From positions 38,786 to 102,785 of the forward strand of contig JAHYJK010000001.1 in NCBI GenBank assembly GCA_019429225.1: DNA of 64,000 nucleotides, in the 5' to 3' direction. A program made the translations under genes and the position numbers. The notes beneath the pieces were generated by a model. It ran no database searches and was not told the origin of the DNA. It saw only the letters and a list, made by a program, of their open reading frames with translations. Positions 57,014 through 64,000 of the stretch are shown here, piece by piece (positions within the stretch are counted from its first letter, which is position 1; every line of letters starts with the position of its first letter). Source of the stretch: Anaerolineaceae bacterium. Its GTDB lineage: Bacteria; Chloroflexota; Anaerolineae; Anaerolineales; Anaerolineaceae.

Positions 57014-58945
57014 ATGTATCAACTCAAAATCGATGATAAAGAAATTGAAGTGCCGGAAGGAACAACCGTTTTAAAAGCTGCAGGTATGGCTGGAATTGAA
57101 ATTCCAACTTTATGTGATCACCCAGCACTTGAACCATATGGTGGTTGCCGTCTATGCCTGGTAGAAATCGAAGGTGCACGCACATTACAACCAGCCTGTA
57201 CGCTTCCTGTTTCTGACAAAATGGTGATCAGAACTCAGACAGATAAAGTCAAAGATGCAAGAAAATTTATCCTCTCTATGATCTTCAGTGAAAGAAACCA
57301 TTTCTGCCCATATTGCCAGGTGAGTGGCAGTGATTGTGAATTACAGAATGCAGCCTACGGAGAAGGAATGACACATTGGCCAATACAACCAAATTGGCAA
57401 CCCTATCCTGTTGATGCATCCCATCCATATTTTGTTTTAGAACACAATCGTTGCATTCTTTGCCGGCGGTGCGTACGCGCATGTGCAGAACTGGTTGGCA
57501 ATTTCACACTTGGTATGGAAGAACGTGGAGCCAATACTTTGTTAGTCGCCGATCTGGGTGTGCCATTAGGTTCAAGTTCCTGTATCTCATGTGGTGTGTG
57601 TGTTCAAATCTGTCCTACTGGCGCATTAATCGATCGCTGGAGTGCTTATCGTGGTCAGGAAAAAGATGTTTCCTCAACAAAGACAATCTGTCTTGGTTGT
57701 TCCATTGGTTGTGGAATTGAAGTTTTGCATCGTGATAATAACCTGATCAAAATCAACGGGGATTGGGATGCCGAAATCAATGGGGGAGTACTTTGTGATG
57801 TAGGGCGCTTTATCCCAATGGATGAAAAACGGAATCGCCTGGTTACCCCCTTGATACGCAAAGATGGAACACTAAAAGCAGCAACCTGGGATGAAGCTTT
57901 ATCAGTTGTGATGGAAAATTTTAAACCCTTTAGTAATAAAAAAGATAACGGAATCGCAGCGATTGCCTCTACCAGGTTACCTGCCGATGTGCTTTATTAT
58001 TACAAGCAAATCTTTGAAGAAATATTAGGTAGTAACATGGTCACCAGTACAGAAGAAGGACGCTTCACCGAAGTAATATCCGAATTTGCGGAAGAAAAAG
58101 GCTCCTTCGAATCGAAATTATCTGAGATTCACAAAGCTGACACCATCATGACAATTGGATTGGATCTGACAAAAGATCATCAGGTAGCAGGCTTTTTCAT
58201 CAAAAGGTTGATACCTGGAGGTACAAAGGTAATACCAGTCAGTTATGAATCCAGTGGTATGGATGCCTTTACTCCTCATTCAATGATCATCGAACGAAAT
58301 CAAGATCTTGCTTTTATTCAGGCAGTAGATGCAGCTCTCACTGGTGTAGATTGCAGTAAATTTGCTGAAAAATCCGGAATCTCTTCCCAGGAAATTACAG
58401 AAATTGCGAGCTTATTGGATGGATCCCAAAATCTTGTAATTATTTATGGGACCGATTTTGATGTCAAACAAAAACGAGAAACTATTCAATCATTGCTGAA
58501 ACTTGCAAAGAAACTCAATGCAAAACTCATCAGCCCCAAAGGCAAAGCTAACAGTCTGGCCGCTGAGCAGTTGAAATTAAACAAACCATTTAATGTTAAT
58601 GGTCATGAAGCTGCTTATGTTGCCCTTGGTGATGAGGATCCTTCTCAGGCAATCATTAAAAAATTGGAGAATATTCCATTCCTTGTGGTCCAGGCCAGTT
58701 ATCATTCAGCGCTCACAGCAAAAGCAGATGTAGTGTTACCCGTGACCAACTGGTTGGAACAGAGTGGATATTACATCACTTGTGATGGTCAGGTACAATT
58801 GGCAAATAAATCCCTGCAATCTCCAGTTGATGTAAAAACGAATAAAGAAGTAGTGCTGTCAATTGCCGACCGACTAAAAATTATCGTTAATCCAGTTTGG
58901 GATAAAGCTGTCAAATTAGAAAAATCTGTCGTCGAAATTAAGTAA
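57014..58945 (+). CDS. HoxU-like iron-sulfur subunit extended by a NuoG-like domain
   Basis: This 643-residue subunit wires NuoF to the hydrogenase. Visible cluster sites are [2Fe-2S] C34, C45, C48, C62; a His-Cys [4Fe-4S] site with H96, C98, C101, C108; two ferredoxin clusters (C147-C157 and C190-C200); and an N7-type site C226, C229, C233, C261. A molybdopterin-oxidoreductase-like domain follows (about 265-640), of the non-catalytic NuoG kind. Standard HoxU ends near residue 240, so this is a HoxU plus a truncated NuoG. AGGAG precedes the ATG. The gene is followed directly by hoxY. Confidence 0.85.
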   Translation: MYQLKIDDKEIEVPEGTTVLKAAGMAGIEIPTLCDHPALEPYGGCRLCLVEIEGARTLQPACTLPVSDKMVIRTQTDKVKDARKFILSMIFSERNHFCPYCQVSGSDCELQNAAYGEGMTHWPIQPNWQPYPVDASHPYFVLEHNRCILCRRCVRACAELVGNFTLGMEERGANTLLVADLGVPLGSSSCISCGVCVQICPTGALIDRWSAYRGQEKDVSSTKTICLGCSIGCGIEVLHRDNNLIKINGDWDAEINGGVLCDVGRFIPMDEKRNRLVTPLIRKDGTLKAATWDEALSVVMENFKPFSNKKDNGIAAIASTRLPADVLYYYKQIFEEILGSNMVTSTEEGRFTEVISEFAEEKGSFESKLSEIHKADTIMTIGLDLTKDHQVAGFFIKRLIPGGTKVIPVSYESSGMDAFTPHSMIIERNQDLAFIQAVDAALTGVDCSKFAEKSGISSQEITEIASLLDGSQNLVIIYGTDFDVKQKRETIQSLLKLAKKLNAKLISPKGKANSLAAEQLKLNKPFNVNGHEAAYVALGDEDPSQAIIKKLENIPFLVVQASYHSALTAKADVVLPVTNWLEQSGYYITCDGQVQLANKSLQSPVDVKTNKEVVLSIADRLKIIVNPVWDKAVKLEKSVVEIK

Positions 58946-58976
58946 TGTCTACAGGTAGAAATGAGGTATAAAAATT

Positions 58977-59516
58977 ATGAGTAAACCAAAAGTTGCAACC
59001 GATTGGATGGCAGGATGTGCTGGTTGTCACATGTCTTTGCTGGACATAGATGAAAGAATACTACAAGTTTTAGAACTGATTGATTTACGTGCATCACCGA
59101 TAACTGACTTAAAAGAAGCAGATGAATCAGGTGTGGTTGTTGGTGTGTTGGAAGGTGGAATCAATAACACTGCCAATGAACATCAGGCTAAGTTAATGCG
59201 CTCACGCTGCAAAATTCTTGTTGCCTTAGGTGATTGTGCAGTTTTTGGTGGTGTCCCTGCCATGCGGAATTTTTTCACCATAGAAGAATCTTTAAGAAGA
59301 GCATACATTGAGACAGAAAGCACTGTGGATGGTTTCATCCCAACGGATCCTGAGTTGGCAGTACCCACCCGTGTTCGAGCTGTCTCAGAAGTCGTTCCTG
59401 TGGATATTCATGTGCCTGGCTGCCCACCCAGTGCAGACGTGATTTTCCATGTGTTATCAGAGTTGGCACAGGGTAGAATTCCAGAAATCAAAGATGAAAA
59501 CCTTCATTGGCATTAG
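58977..59516 (+). CDS. hoxY: [NiFe] hydrogenase small subunit
   Basis: HoxY carries the [4Fe-4S] cluster nearest the active site of bidirectional NAD-linked (group 3d) hydrogenase. The 179-residue protein has ligands C14 and C17 (GCAGCHMSLLD), C87 (ALGDCAVFGG) and C149 (HVPGCPPSADV). No signal peptide is present, so the enzyme is cytoplasmic. The short length with a single cluster is typical of the group. It lies 31 bases after the HoxU-like gene and 9 bases before hoxH. Confidence 0.93.
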   Translation: MSKPKVATDWMAGCAGCHMSLLDIDERILQVLELIDLRASPITDLKEADESGVVVGVLEGGINNTANEHQAKLMRSRCKILVALGDCAVFGGVPAMRNFFTIEESLRRAYIETESTVDGFIPTDPELAVPTRVRAVSEVVPVDIHVPGCPPSADVIFHVLSELAQGRIPEIKDENLHWH

Positions 59517-59525
59517 GAGATAATA

Positions 59526-60956
59526 ATGGTAGCGCAAAAAATAACAATCGAACCTGTAACCCGTATTGAAGGGCATGCAAAAATAACCATTCACATGAAA
59601 GAAGATAATCAGTCCGTTGACCATGCTTATTTGCATGTAAACGAGTTCCGCGGATTTGAGAAATTCTGTGAAGGTAGAATGGTTTTTGAAATGCCTTTGA
59701 TCACCCCAAGAATTTGCGGAATTTGCCCCGTCAGCCATCATTTAGCAGCAGCCAAAGCTGGTGACGCTGTCCTGGGTGCTCCTCCACCGCGACCTGCATC
59801 ACTTCTGCGCGAATTAATGCATATGGGTCAGATAATCCAGTCGCATGGCATGCATTTCTTTGAATTGGCTGGCCCTGACCTGTTACTGGGTTTCGACGCC
59901 GATCCGGCAACTCGCAATGTTGTAGGACTGGTTCAGAATGCCCCAGATATAACGGTTAAAGCCGTCCAATTGCGCAAATATGGACAGGAAATAATCCGAA
60001 TCCTGGGTGGACGTCGTATCCATCCAACATTTGCCGTGCCAGGAGGCGTCAATAAAGCCTTAAGCGCAGCCGATCGGGATTTGATTCTTGCAGGATTGGA
60101 TCAGGCAATTGAGACAACCCAATTAGGAATTTCTATCATGAAAGACTGGGCAGCAAAAAATATGGAAGATATCCAGAAATTTGCTGTTTTCCCAACCGGC
60201 TATTTTGGCTTGATTACGGAAGAGAATAGTCTTGAACTTTATGATGGTGATTTGCGTTTGATCGGTAGCGATGGAGAACAATTGGAACGATTCCCGGCCT
60301 CTAATTATCTCGATTTTATTGGTGAACATGTAGAGAATTGGTCGTACTTGAAATTCCCCTTTTACAAAAAATTGGGATGGCCGGATGGTGTTTATCGAGT
60401 CGGTCCATTAGGACGCTTGAACATTATTGACAAAATTAACACGCCTCTTGCCAATGAAGAATTCAAATCTTACAGACAAATCAATGCTGGAAAGCCTATT
60501 GAAAATACGCTGTATTACCATTACTCCAGATTGATTGAGACCTTATTCGCTGCCGAACGTGTTAAAGTCCTTTTGGATGATCCCGATATCCTCTCCAATG
60601 ATATTCTTAATACCCGTCACAATTTCCAGGGTGAAGGTGTTGGCGTAATCGAAGCTCCTCGTGGAACTTTAATTCATCATTATTGGGCGAATGAAAATGG
60701 CCAAATTCAGAAATTAAACTTGATCGTCTCGACAGGTCATAACAATTATGCCATGAGCAAAGCAGTCGATATGGTTGCCAAAACCTATGTAAAAGGACCT
60801 GAGATTCATGAAGGATTACTCAATCGTGTGGAAGCTGCTGTGCGTGCGCATGACCCGTGTTTGTCCTGTTCCACTCATGCAGTCGGACAAATGCCCATGA
60901 TCATTGATGTTGTCGATGCTGCTGGTACAACCATCCAGACTTTAAAGCGCGAATAG
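59526..60956 (+). CDS. hoxH: [NiFe] hydrogenase large subunit
   Basis: HoxH holds the NiFe(CN)2CO site that makes or consumes H2. Motif L1 RICGIC (C64, C67) and motif L2 DPCLSCSTH (C445, C448, H451) are intact. A 25-residue tail (AVGQMPM... to LKRE) follows H451; in this family it is removed by a specific endopeptidase after nickel insertion, and that protease is encoded next door. Length 476 and the N-terminus [10 protein letters not shown] fit the group 3 enzymes. Confidence 0.95.
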   Translation: MVAQKITIEPVTRIEGHAKITIHMKEDNQSVDHAYLHVNEFRGFEKFCEGRMVFEMPLITPRICGICPVSHHLAAAKAGDAVLGAPPPRPASLLRELMHMGQIIQSHGMHFFELAGPDLLLGFDADPATRNVVGLVQNAPDITVKAVQLRKYGQEIIRILGGRRIHPTFAVPGGVNKALSAADRDLILAGLDQAIETTQLGISIMKDWAAKNMEDIQKFAVFPTGYFGLITEENSLELYDGDLRLIGSDGEQLERFPASNYLDFIGEHVENWSYLKFPFYKKLGWPDGVYRVGPLGRLNIIDKINTPLANEEFKSYRQINAGKPIENTLYYHYSRLIETLFAAERVKVLLDDPDILSNDILNTRHNFQGEGVGVIEAPRGTLIHHYWANENGQIQKLNLIVSTGHNNYAMSKAVDMVAKTYVKGPEIHEGLLNRVEAAVRAHDPCLSCSTHAVGQMPMIIDVVDAAGTTIQTLKRE

Positions 60957-60959
60957 GTT

Positions 60960-61502
60960 ATGCTTGAGAATAAAGCTCATCCTTCAAAGCGTGATGATTC
61001 TGAACACGCTTTGAGGGATATTCCCAAAACATTACTCGTCGGATATGGGAATCCGGATCGTGAAGATGATGGCGTTGCCTGGCATATCTTACAAGGAGTG
61101 GCAGATTTTTTCGGTTTATCCATTCCAGAATCTCTGGATGAAGACTTGATTAAGGTTGATAAGAAATTGCATTTCCTTTTCGATTTACAATTGATACCGG
61201 AAATGACTTATGATATGGCTCAATATTCCAGAATATGTTTCGTTGATGCACATACAGGTGCCCTGAAAAATGACCTTAATATCCAGATCTTGGAGAGGAA
61301 ATTTCAAAACTCCCCACTCACCCATCACATGACCCCACAAACAATTCTTTCAATTCTTGAACAGACTTTCAACCATAGTCCAGAAGCGATTTTGGTTTCA
61401 GTGCGAGGATTTCAATTTGGTTTTGAAAATTATCTTTCTCCCAGAACCAAAAAACTTGCTACAGAAGCCATTGAAAAAATCTCTCAATGGATCATAAGCT
61501 GA
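60960..61502 (+). CDS. hoxW: [NiFe] hydrogenase maturation endopeptidase
   Basis: The 180-residue protein belongs to the HyaD/HybD/HoxW endopeptidase family, with GYGNPDREDDGVAW near residues 30-43 (nickel-sensing Asp), a central FVDAHTG, and LTHHMTP. It should remove the C-terminal tail of HoxH. It begins 3 bases after the hoxH stop, so it closes the operon, and a terminator follows. The N-terminal 20 residues are charged and unlike most relatives. The hyp genes for cofactor assembly are not in the window. Confidence 0.87.
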   Translation: MLENKAHPSKRDDSEHALRDIPKTLLVGYGNPDREDDGVAWHILQGVADFFGLSIPESLDEDLIKVDKKLHFLFDLQLIPEMTYDMAQYSRICFVDAHTGALKNDLNIQILERKFQNSPLTHHMTPQTILSILEQTFNHSPEAILVSVRGFQFGFENYLSPRTKKLATEAIEKISQWIIS

Positions 61503-61540
61503 TTTAATTTATATTTTTAATTTTTTCTCAAAATTTAAGA

Positions 61541-61569
61541 AAAACCTCCTTATCCATTCAGGAGGTTTT
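61541..61569 (+). terminator. Terminator after hoxW
   Basis: Stem AAAACCTCC/GGAGGTTTT with an 11-base loop, 39 bases beyond the hoxW stop. It separates the Hox operon from the third NuoE/NuoF pair. Confidence 0.75.
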
Positions 61570-61583
61570 GTCATTAATATATT

Positions 61584-61605
61584 GTGATTAAAATTTTTTA
61601 TTCAC
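61584..61605. promoter_or_regulatory. Imperfect palindrome upstream of the third NuoE/NuoF pair
   Basis: GTGATTAAAAT/TTTTTATTCAC has 9 of 11 positions paired. It sits in a 255-base, very AT-rich gap between hoxW and the next gene, a likely control region; TGTTATATT further on could be an extended -10. GTGA/TCAC arms recall CRP/FNR or Rex half-sites, but the spacing does not fit either. Confidence 0.3.
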
Positions 61606-61757
61606 GTTAAAAAATATGTTATATTATATATTCTATAGAATTTCTCTTATTTATCCAAAAATTTTTAGTATTAAATCAATATCTCAGAATATTGATCAAA
61701 AAACAATTTAACCCTGATTTTTTCTACTTATAAATCTATCTTGAAAAGGAATACGTT

Positions 61758-62315
61758 ATGGAAGATCAGTCATCGGAACAGATATATGGATTAAGTACTC
61801 CCTCAATGCATCAATTGCTCAATGAATATCCGCTTAATCAAACAGAATCCCGAGAAATTATCGATAATATTTTACATTCGTTCGAGGATGTGCCTGGTGG
61901 TTTAATGGTCATTCTTAATGAGATCCAAAGCCAAATTGGATATATTTCTCAGCCTATTCAAGAGTATATCTCTGCGATATTAAACATACCCGTCAGCACA
62001 ATCACCGGGGTTGTAAGTTTCTATTCATTTTTCACCACCAAACCTAGAGGAGATCACACGATTAAGTTCTGTATGGGAACCGCCTGTTATGTTGGAGGAA
62101 CTCCTCAACTTATGCGTAAAGCAGAGCAAATCCTGGATATTCAGACGGGTGATACAACACCTGATAACCATATCACCATGGAAGTTTGCCGTTGTGTTGG
62201 CTCATGCAGCCAGGCTCCGGTTGTTGTGGTTGATGAACAACTCTATGGACGTGTTCGCCCCAGTAAGATTCCACCCTTAATTCGCGACATTATGAAAACG
62301 TACGAAGATTCTTAA
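61758..62315 (+). CDS. NuoE-like 2Fe-2S subunit, copy 3
   Basis: A 185-residue thioredoxin-like ferredoxin with ligands in [11 protein letters not shown] and [12 protein letters not shown], almost identical in this region to copy 1 at 51498. It has an N-terminal extension of about 20 residues. AAAAGGA sits before the ATG. It forms a two-gene unit with NuoF copy 3, 14 bases downstream, and continues into a gene cut by the window edge. The copy 1-like sequence argues for a HydC/HndA-type role. Confidence 0.92.
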   Translation: MEDQSSEQIYGLSTPSMHQLLNEYPLNQTESREIIDNILHSFEDVPGGLMVILNEIQSQIGYISQPIQEYISAILNIPVSTITGVVSFYSFFTTKPRGDHTIKFCMGTACYVGGTPQLMRKAEQILDIQTGDTTPDNHITMEVCRCVGSCSQAPVVVVDEQLYGRVRPSKIPPLIRDIMKTYEDS

Positions 62316-62329
62316 GGAGCATTTTTCTC

Positions 62330-63979
62330 ATGACAAAAATTACCAGTCTAAATCAACTTATAAATCTTCAAGAACAAATAATTGAAAAAAAGCGGGATGA
62401 TATTACCTCCCATCCTGGAAAAAGTTGGGGGCCAGATAAATTTGCTCCTCAAGCACTTAAAGAGGATCAGGAACTGGATGCTCCGCGCGGAAAAGAAATC
62501 CGGGTTGTTCTTCGTAACTGCACGCTGATAGACCCGGAAAGCTTGGATGACTATATATCTGAAGATGGTTACCAGGCTTTGGCGATGGTTTTGGAACAAT
62601 ATACCCCTGAACAGGTCATCGAAACAATCGCTCAATCTGGATTACGAGGTCGCGGTGGTGCCGGTTTCCCAACCGCAAAAAAATGGGAACTTACCAGAAA
62701 TAATCCTGGAACTCAAAAATTCATCATTTGTAATGCAGATGAAGGCGACCCGGGTGCTTTTATGAACCGCAGAGTCCTGGAAGGAGACCCCCATTCAGTT
62801 CTGGAAGGTATGGCTATTGCTGCTTATGCAATCGGCGCACAGCAAGGTTATGTGTACTGCCGGGCTGAATATCCGATTGCTGTTAGAACCCTCATTCATG
62901 CAATCCAGCAAGCACAGGATTATGGTATCCTGGGAAACAATATATTTGGAAGCGATTTTTCATTTAACATAGAATTGAGAATGGGTGCAGGAGCGTTTGT
63001 TTGTGGTGAAGAAACCGCTCTAATCGCCTCGATTGAAGGCAAACGCGGTGAACCACGCCCCCGTCCTCCTTTTCCGGCAGCTTCAGGGCTTTGGGGTAAA
63101 CCAACCAGTATCAATAATGTTGAAACATTTGCGAATGTTCCTCAAATCATTCTTACAGGTCCAGAATGGTTTGCCAGTATGGGCACCGAAAAAAGCAAAG
63201 GTACTAAGACCTTTGCTTTGGCAGGGGATGTAAATCACACCGGTCTGATTGAAGTTCCTCTCGGTATAACGTTAAGAGAAATTGTTTATGATGTAGGCGA
63301 AGGAATTAAGAAAAACAAAGGATTGAAAGCAATTCAAACCGGTGGACCCATGGGGGGATGCATACCCGCCAGTATGATCGATTTGCCGGTGGATTATGAA
63401 TCCTTAACCGCCGCAGGTTCCATGATGGGATCTGGTGGCATGATTGTCATGGATGAAGATACCTGTATGGTCGATATCGCTCGTTTCTTCATGGAATTCA
63501 CCAAGGAAGAAAGTTGTGGAAAATGCACACCCTGCCGCGTAGGTACGTATAGTATGCTCCAGATTCTCAATCGGATCTGTCAGGGTGAGGGTGTTGAAGG
63601 CGACATCGAAGAACTGGAACGATTGAGCAAAGTTATGAAAGTTCATAGTCTTTGTGGCTTGGGGCAAGGTGCACCAAATCCAGTCATCAGTACGATCAAA
63701 CATTTTCGCGCAGAATATGAAGCTCACATTTATGATAAACACTGCCCAGCAAAAGTTTGTAAGGCATTAATTCACTATGAAATCATTAAAGATAGTTGTA
63801 CGGGTTGTACCTTTTGCGCAAAAAATTGTCCGGTTGGTGCAATCTCCGGTGAACGCAGGAAACCACATGAGATTGATCAGGAAATCTGTATCCAATGTGG
63901 AATTTGTTTTCAAACCTGTAACTTTAATGCTATCGAAATATTACCTGGAAAAGTTCAGTTGGTAGGAGAACATTCATGA
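62330..63979 (+). CDS. NuoF-like flavoprotein (HydB/HndC type), copy 3, without N-terminal 2Fe-2S domain
   Basis: The 549-residue flavoprotein is very similar to copy 1 from the FMN/NADH domain on ([35 protein letters not shown], the [12 protein letters not shown] cluster site, and two C-terminal ferredoxin motifs [12 protein letters not shown] and [11 protein letters not shown]). The thioredoxin-like N-terminal domain is missing; only a helical stretch of about 50 residues precedes the core. The TGA overlaps the start codon of the next gene (ATGA). It probably oxidises NAD(P)H in an assembly whose third subunit is the next gene. Confidence 0.92.
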   Translation: MTKITSLNQLINLQEQIIEKKRDDITSHPGKSWGPDKFAPQALKEDQELDAPRGKEIRVVLRNCTLIDPESLDDYISEDGYQALAMVLEQYTPEQVIETIAQSGLRGRGGAGFPTAKKWELTRNNPGTQKFIICNADEGDPGAFMNRRVLEGDPHSVLEGMAIAAYAIGAQQGYVYCRAEYPIAVRTLIHAIQQAQDYGILGNNIFGSDFSFNIELRMGAGAFVCGEETALIASIEGKRGEPRPRPPFPAASGLWGKPTSINNVETFANVPQIILTGPEWFASMGTEKSKGTKTFALAGDVNHTGLIEVPLGITLREIVYDVGEGIKKNKGLKAIQTGGPMGGCIPASMIDLPVDYESLTAAGSMMGSGGMIVMDEDTCMVDIARFFMEFTKEESCGKCTPCRVGTYSMLQILNRICQGEGVEGDIEELERLSKVMKVHSLCGLGQGAPNPVISTIKHFRAEYEAHIYDKHCPAKVCKALIHYEIIKDSCTGCTFCAKNCPVGAISGERRKPHEIDQEICIQCGICFQTCNFNAIEILPGKVQLVGEHS

Positions 63980-64000
63980 TTCCAATCTCAATTAATGGCA
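63976..64000 (+). CDS. Start of a gene coupled to NuoF copy 3 (partial)
   Basis: Only MIPISING can be read before the window ends. The ATG at 63976 overlaps the NuoF stop codon, and GGTAGGAGAA gives a good SD. A beta-strand followed by N-G is how the 2Fe-2S domain of HydA/HndD, FdhA-like or NuoG subunits starts, and these commonly follow NuoF-type genes. Which of these it is cannot be decided from eight residues. Confidence 0.5.

Overview
The window is an AT-rich bacterial chromosome segment, densely packed with genes on both strands. The gene content suggests an anaerobic member of the Chloroflexota, class Anaerolineae. The clues are lipoproteins with Thr/Pro-rich linkers and an NBR1-type Ig-like domain, LysM proteins with TPT-rich spacers, very long multi-GAF signalling proteins, and a large NAD-linked hydrogenase locus. 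This assignment is an inference from gene content; there is no 16S rRNA in the window. I see no prophage, insertion sequence, CRISPR array or rRNA operon. No gene-free stretch reaches 300 bases; the longest are about 215-260 bases (near 1524, 16467, 48619 and 61503) and hold promoters, terminators or possible operators.

Layout. 1-1523: rpsP (partial) and ffh. 1762-10373: degV, a DUF1015 protein, and a cell-envelope run (M23 lipoprotein, TolB-like propeller, second M23 peptidase, Ig-like lipoprotein) ending in queG. 10469-16276: a LysM protein, then a complete partner-switching module (STAS antagonist, HATPase anti-sigma kinase, giant multi-GAF SpoIIE-type phosphatase) and an FtsB/DivIC-like protein. 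16383-26196: tRNA-Leu, an LCP-family protein, a tyrosine-recombinase-fold protein that has lost its catalytic residues, tilS, a receiver-CpaE fusion, a sirtuin, mutL, a HAD phosphatase and ctpA. 26315-42520: mostly housekeeping (S1 protein, pyrG, eno, udgB-queA-ruvB, upp, tpiA, rnpB, ppk2, a radical SAM DNA-repair-type protein, yihY). 42664-48618: tRNA-Gly, a receiver protein with a PAS-multi-GAF histidine kinase, and hisS with tRNA-His directly behind it.

48834-64000 is the most distinctive region. A signalling block (DRTGG protein, CBS-HATPase fusion, second DRTGG protein, PHP protein) leads into NuoE, a small HATPase, an HndB-type 2Fe-2S protein and NuoF. This order is familiar from trimeric, electron-bifurcating [FeFe]-hydrogenase loci, but no HydA follows. 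Instead comes a bidirectional [NiFe] hydrogenase: a second NuoE and NuoF, a HoxU-like subunit enlarged with a NuoG-like domain, HoxY, HoxH and its maturation endopeptidase. After a terminator a third NuoE/NuoF pair begins, translationally coupled to a gene cut by the window edge.

Three NADH-oxidising modules therefore sit side by side around one visible hydrogenase catalytic core. They differ in which iron-sulfur domains they keep. The likely theme is fermentative NAD(P)H, ferredoxin and H2 balance, with several docking variants and a dedicated but uncharacterised regulatory block.
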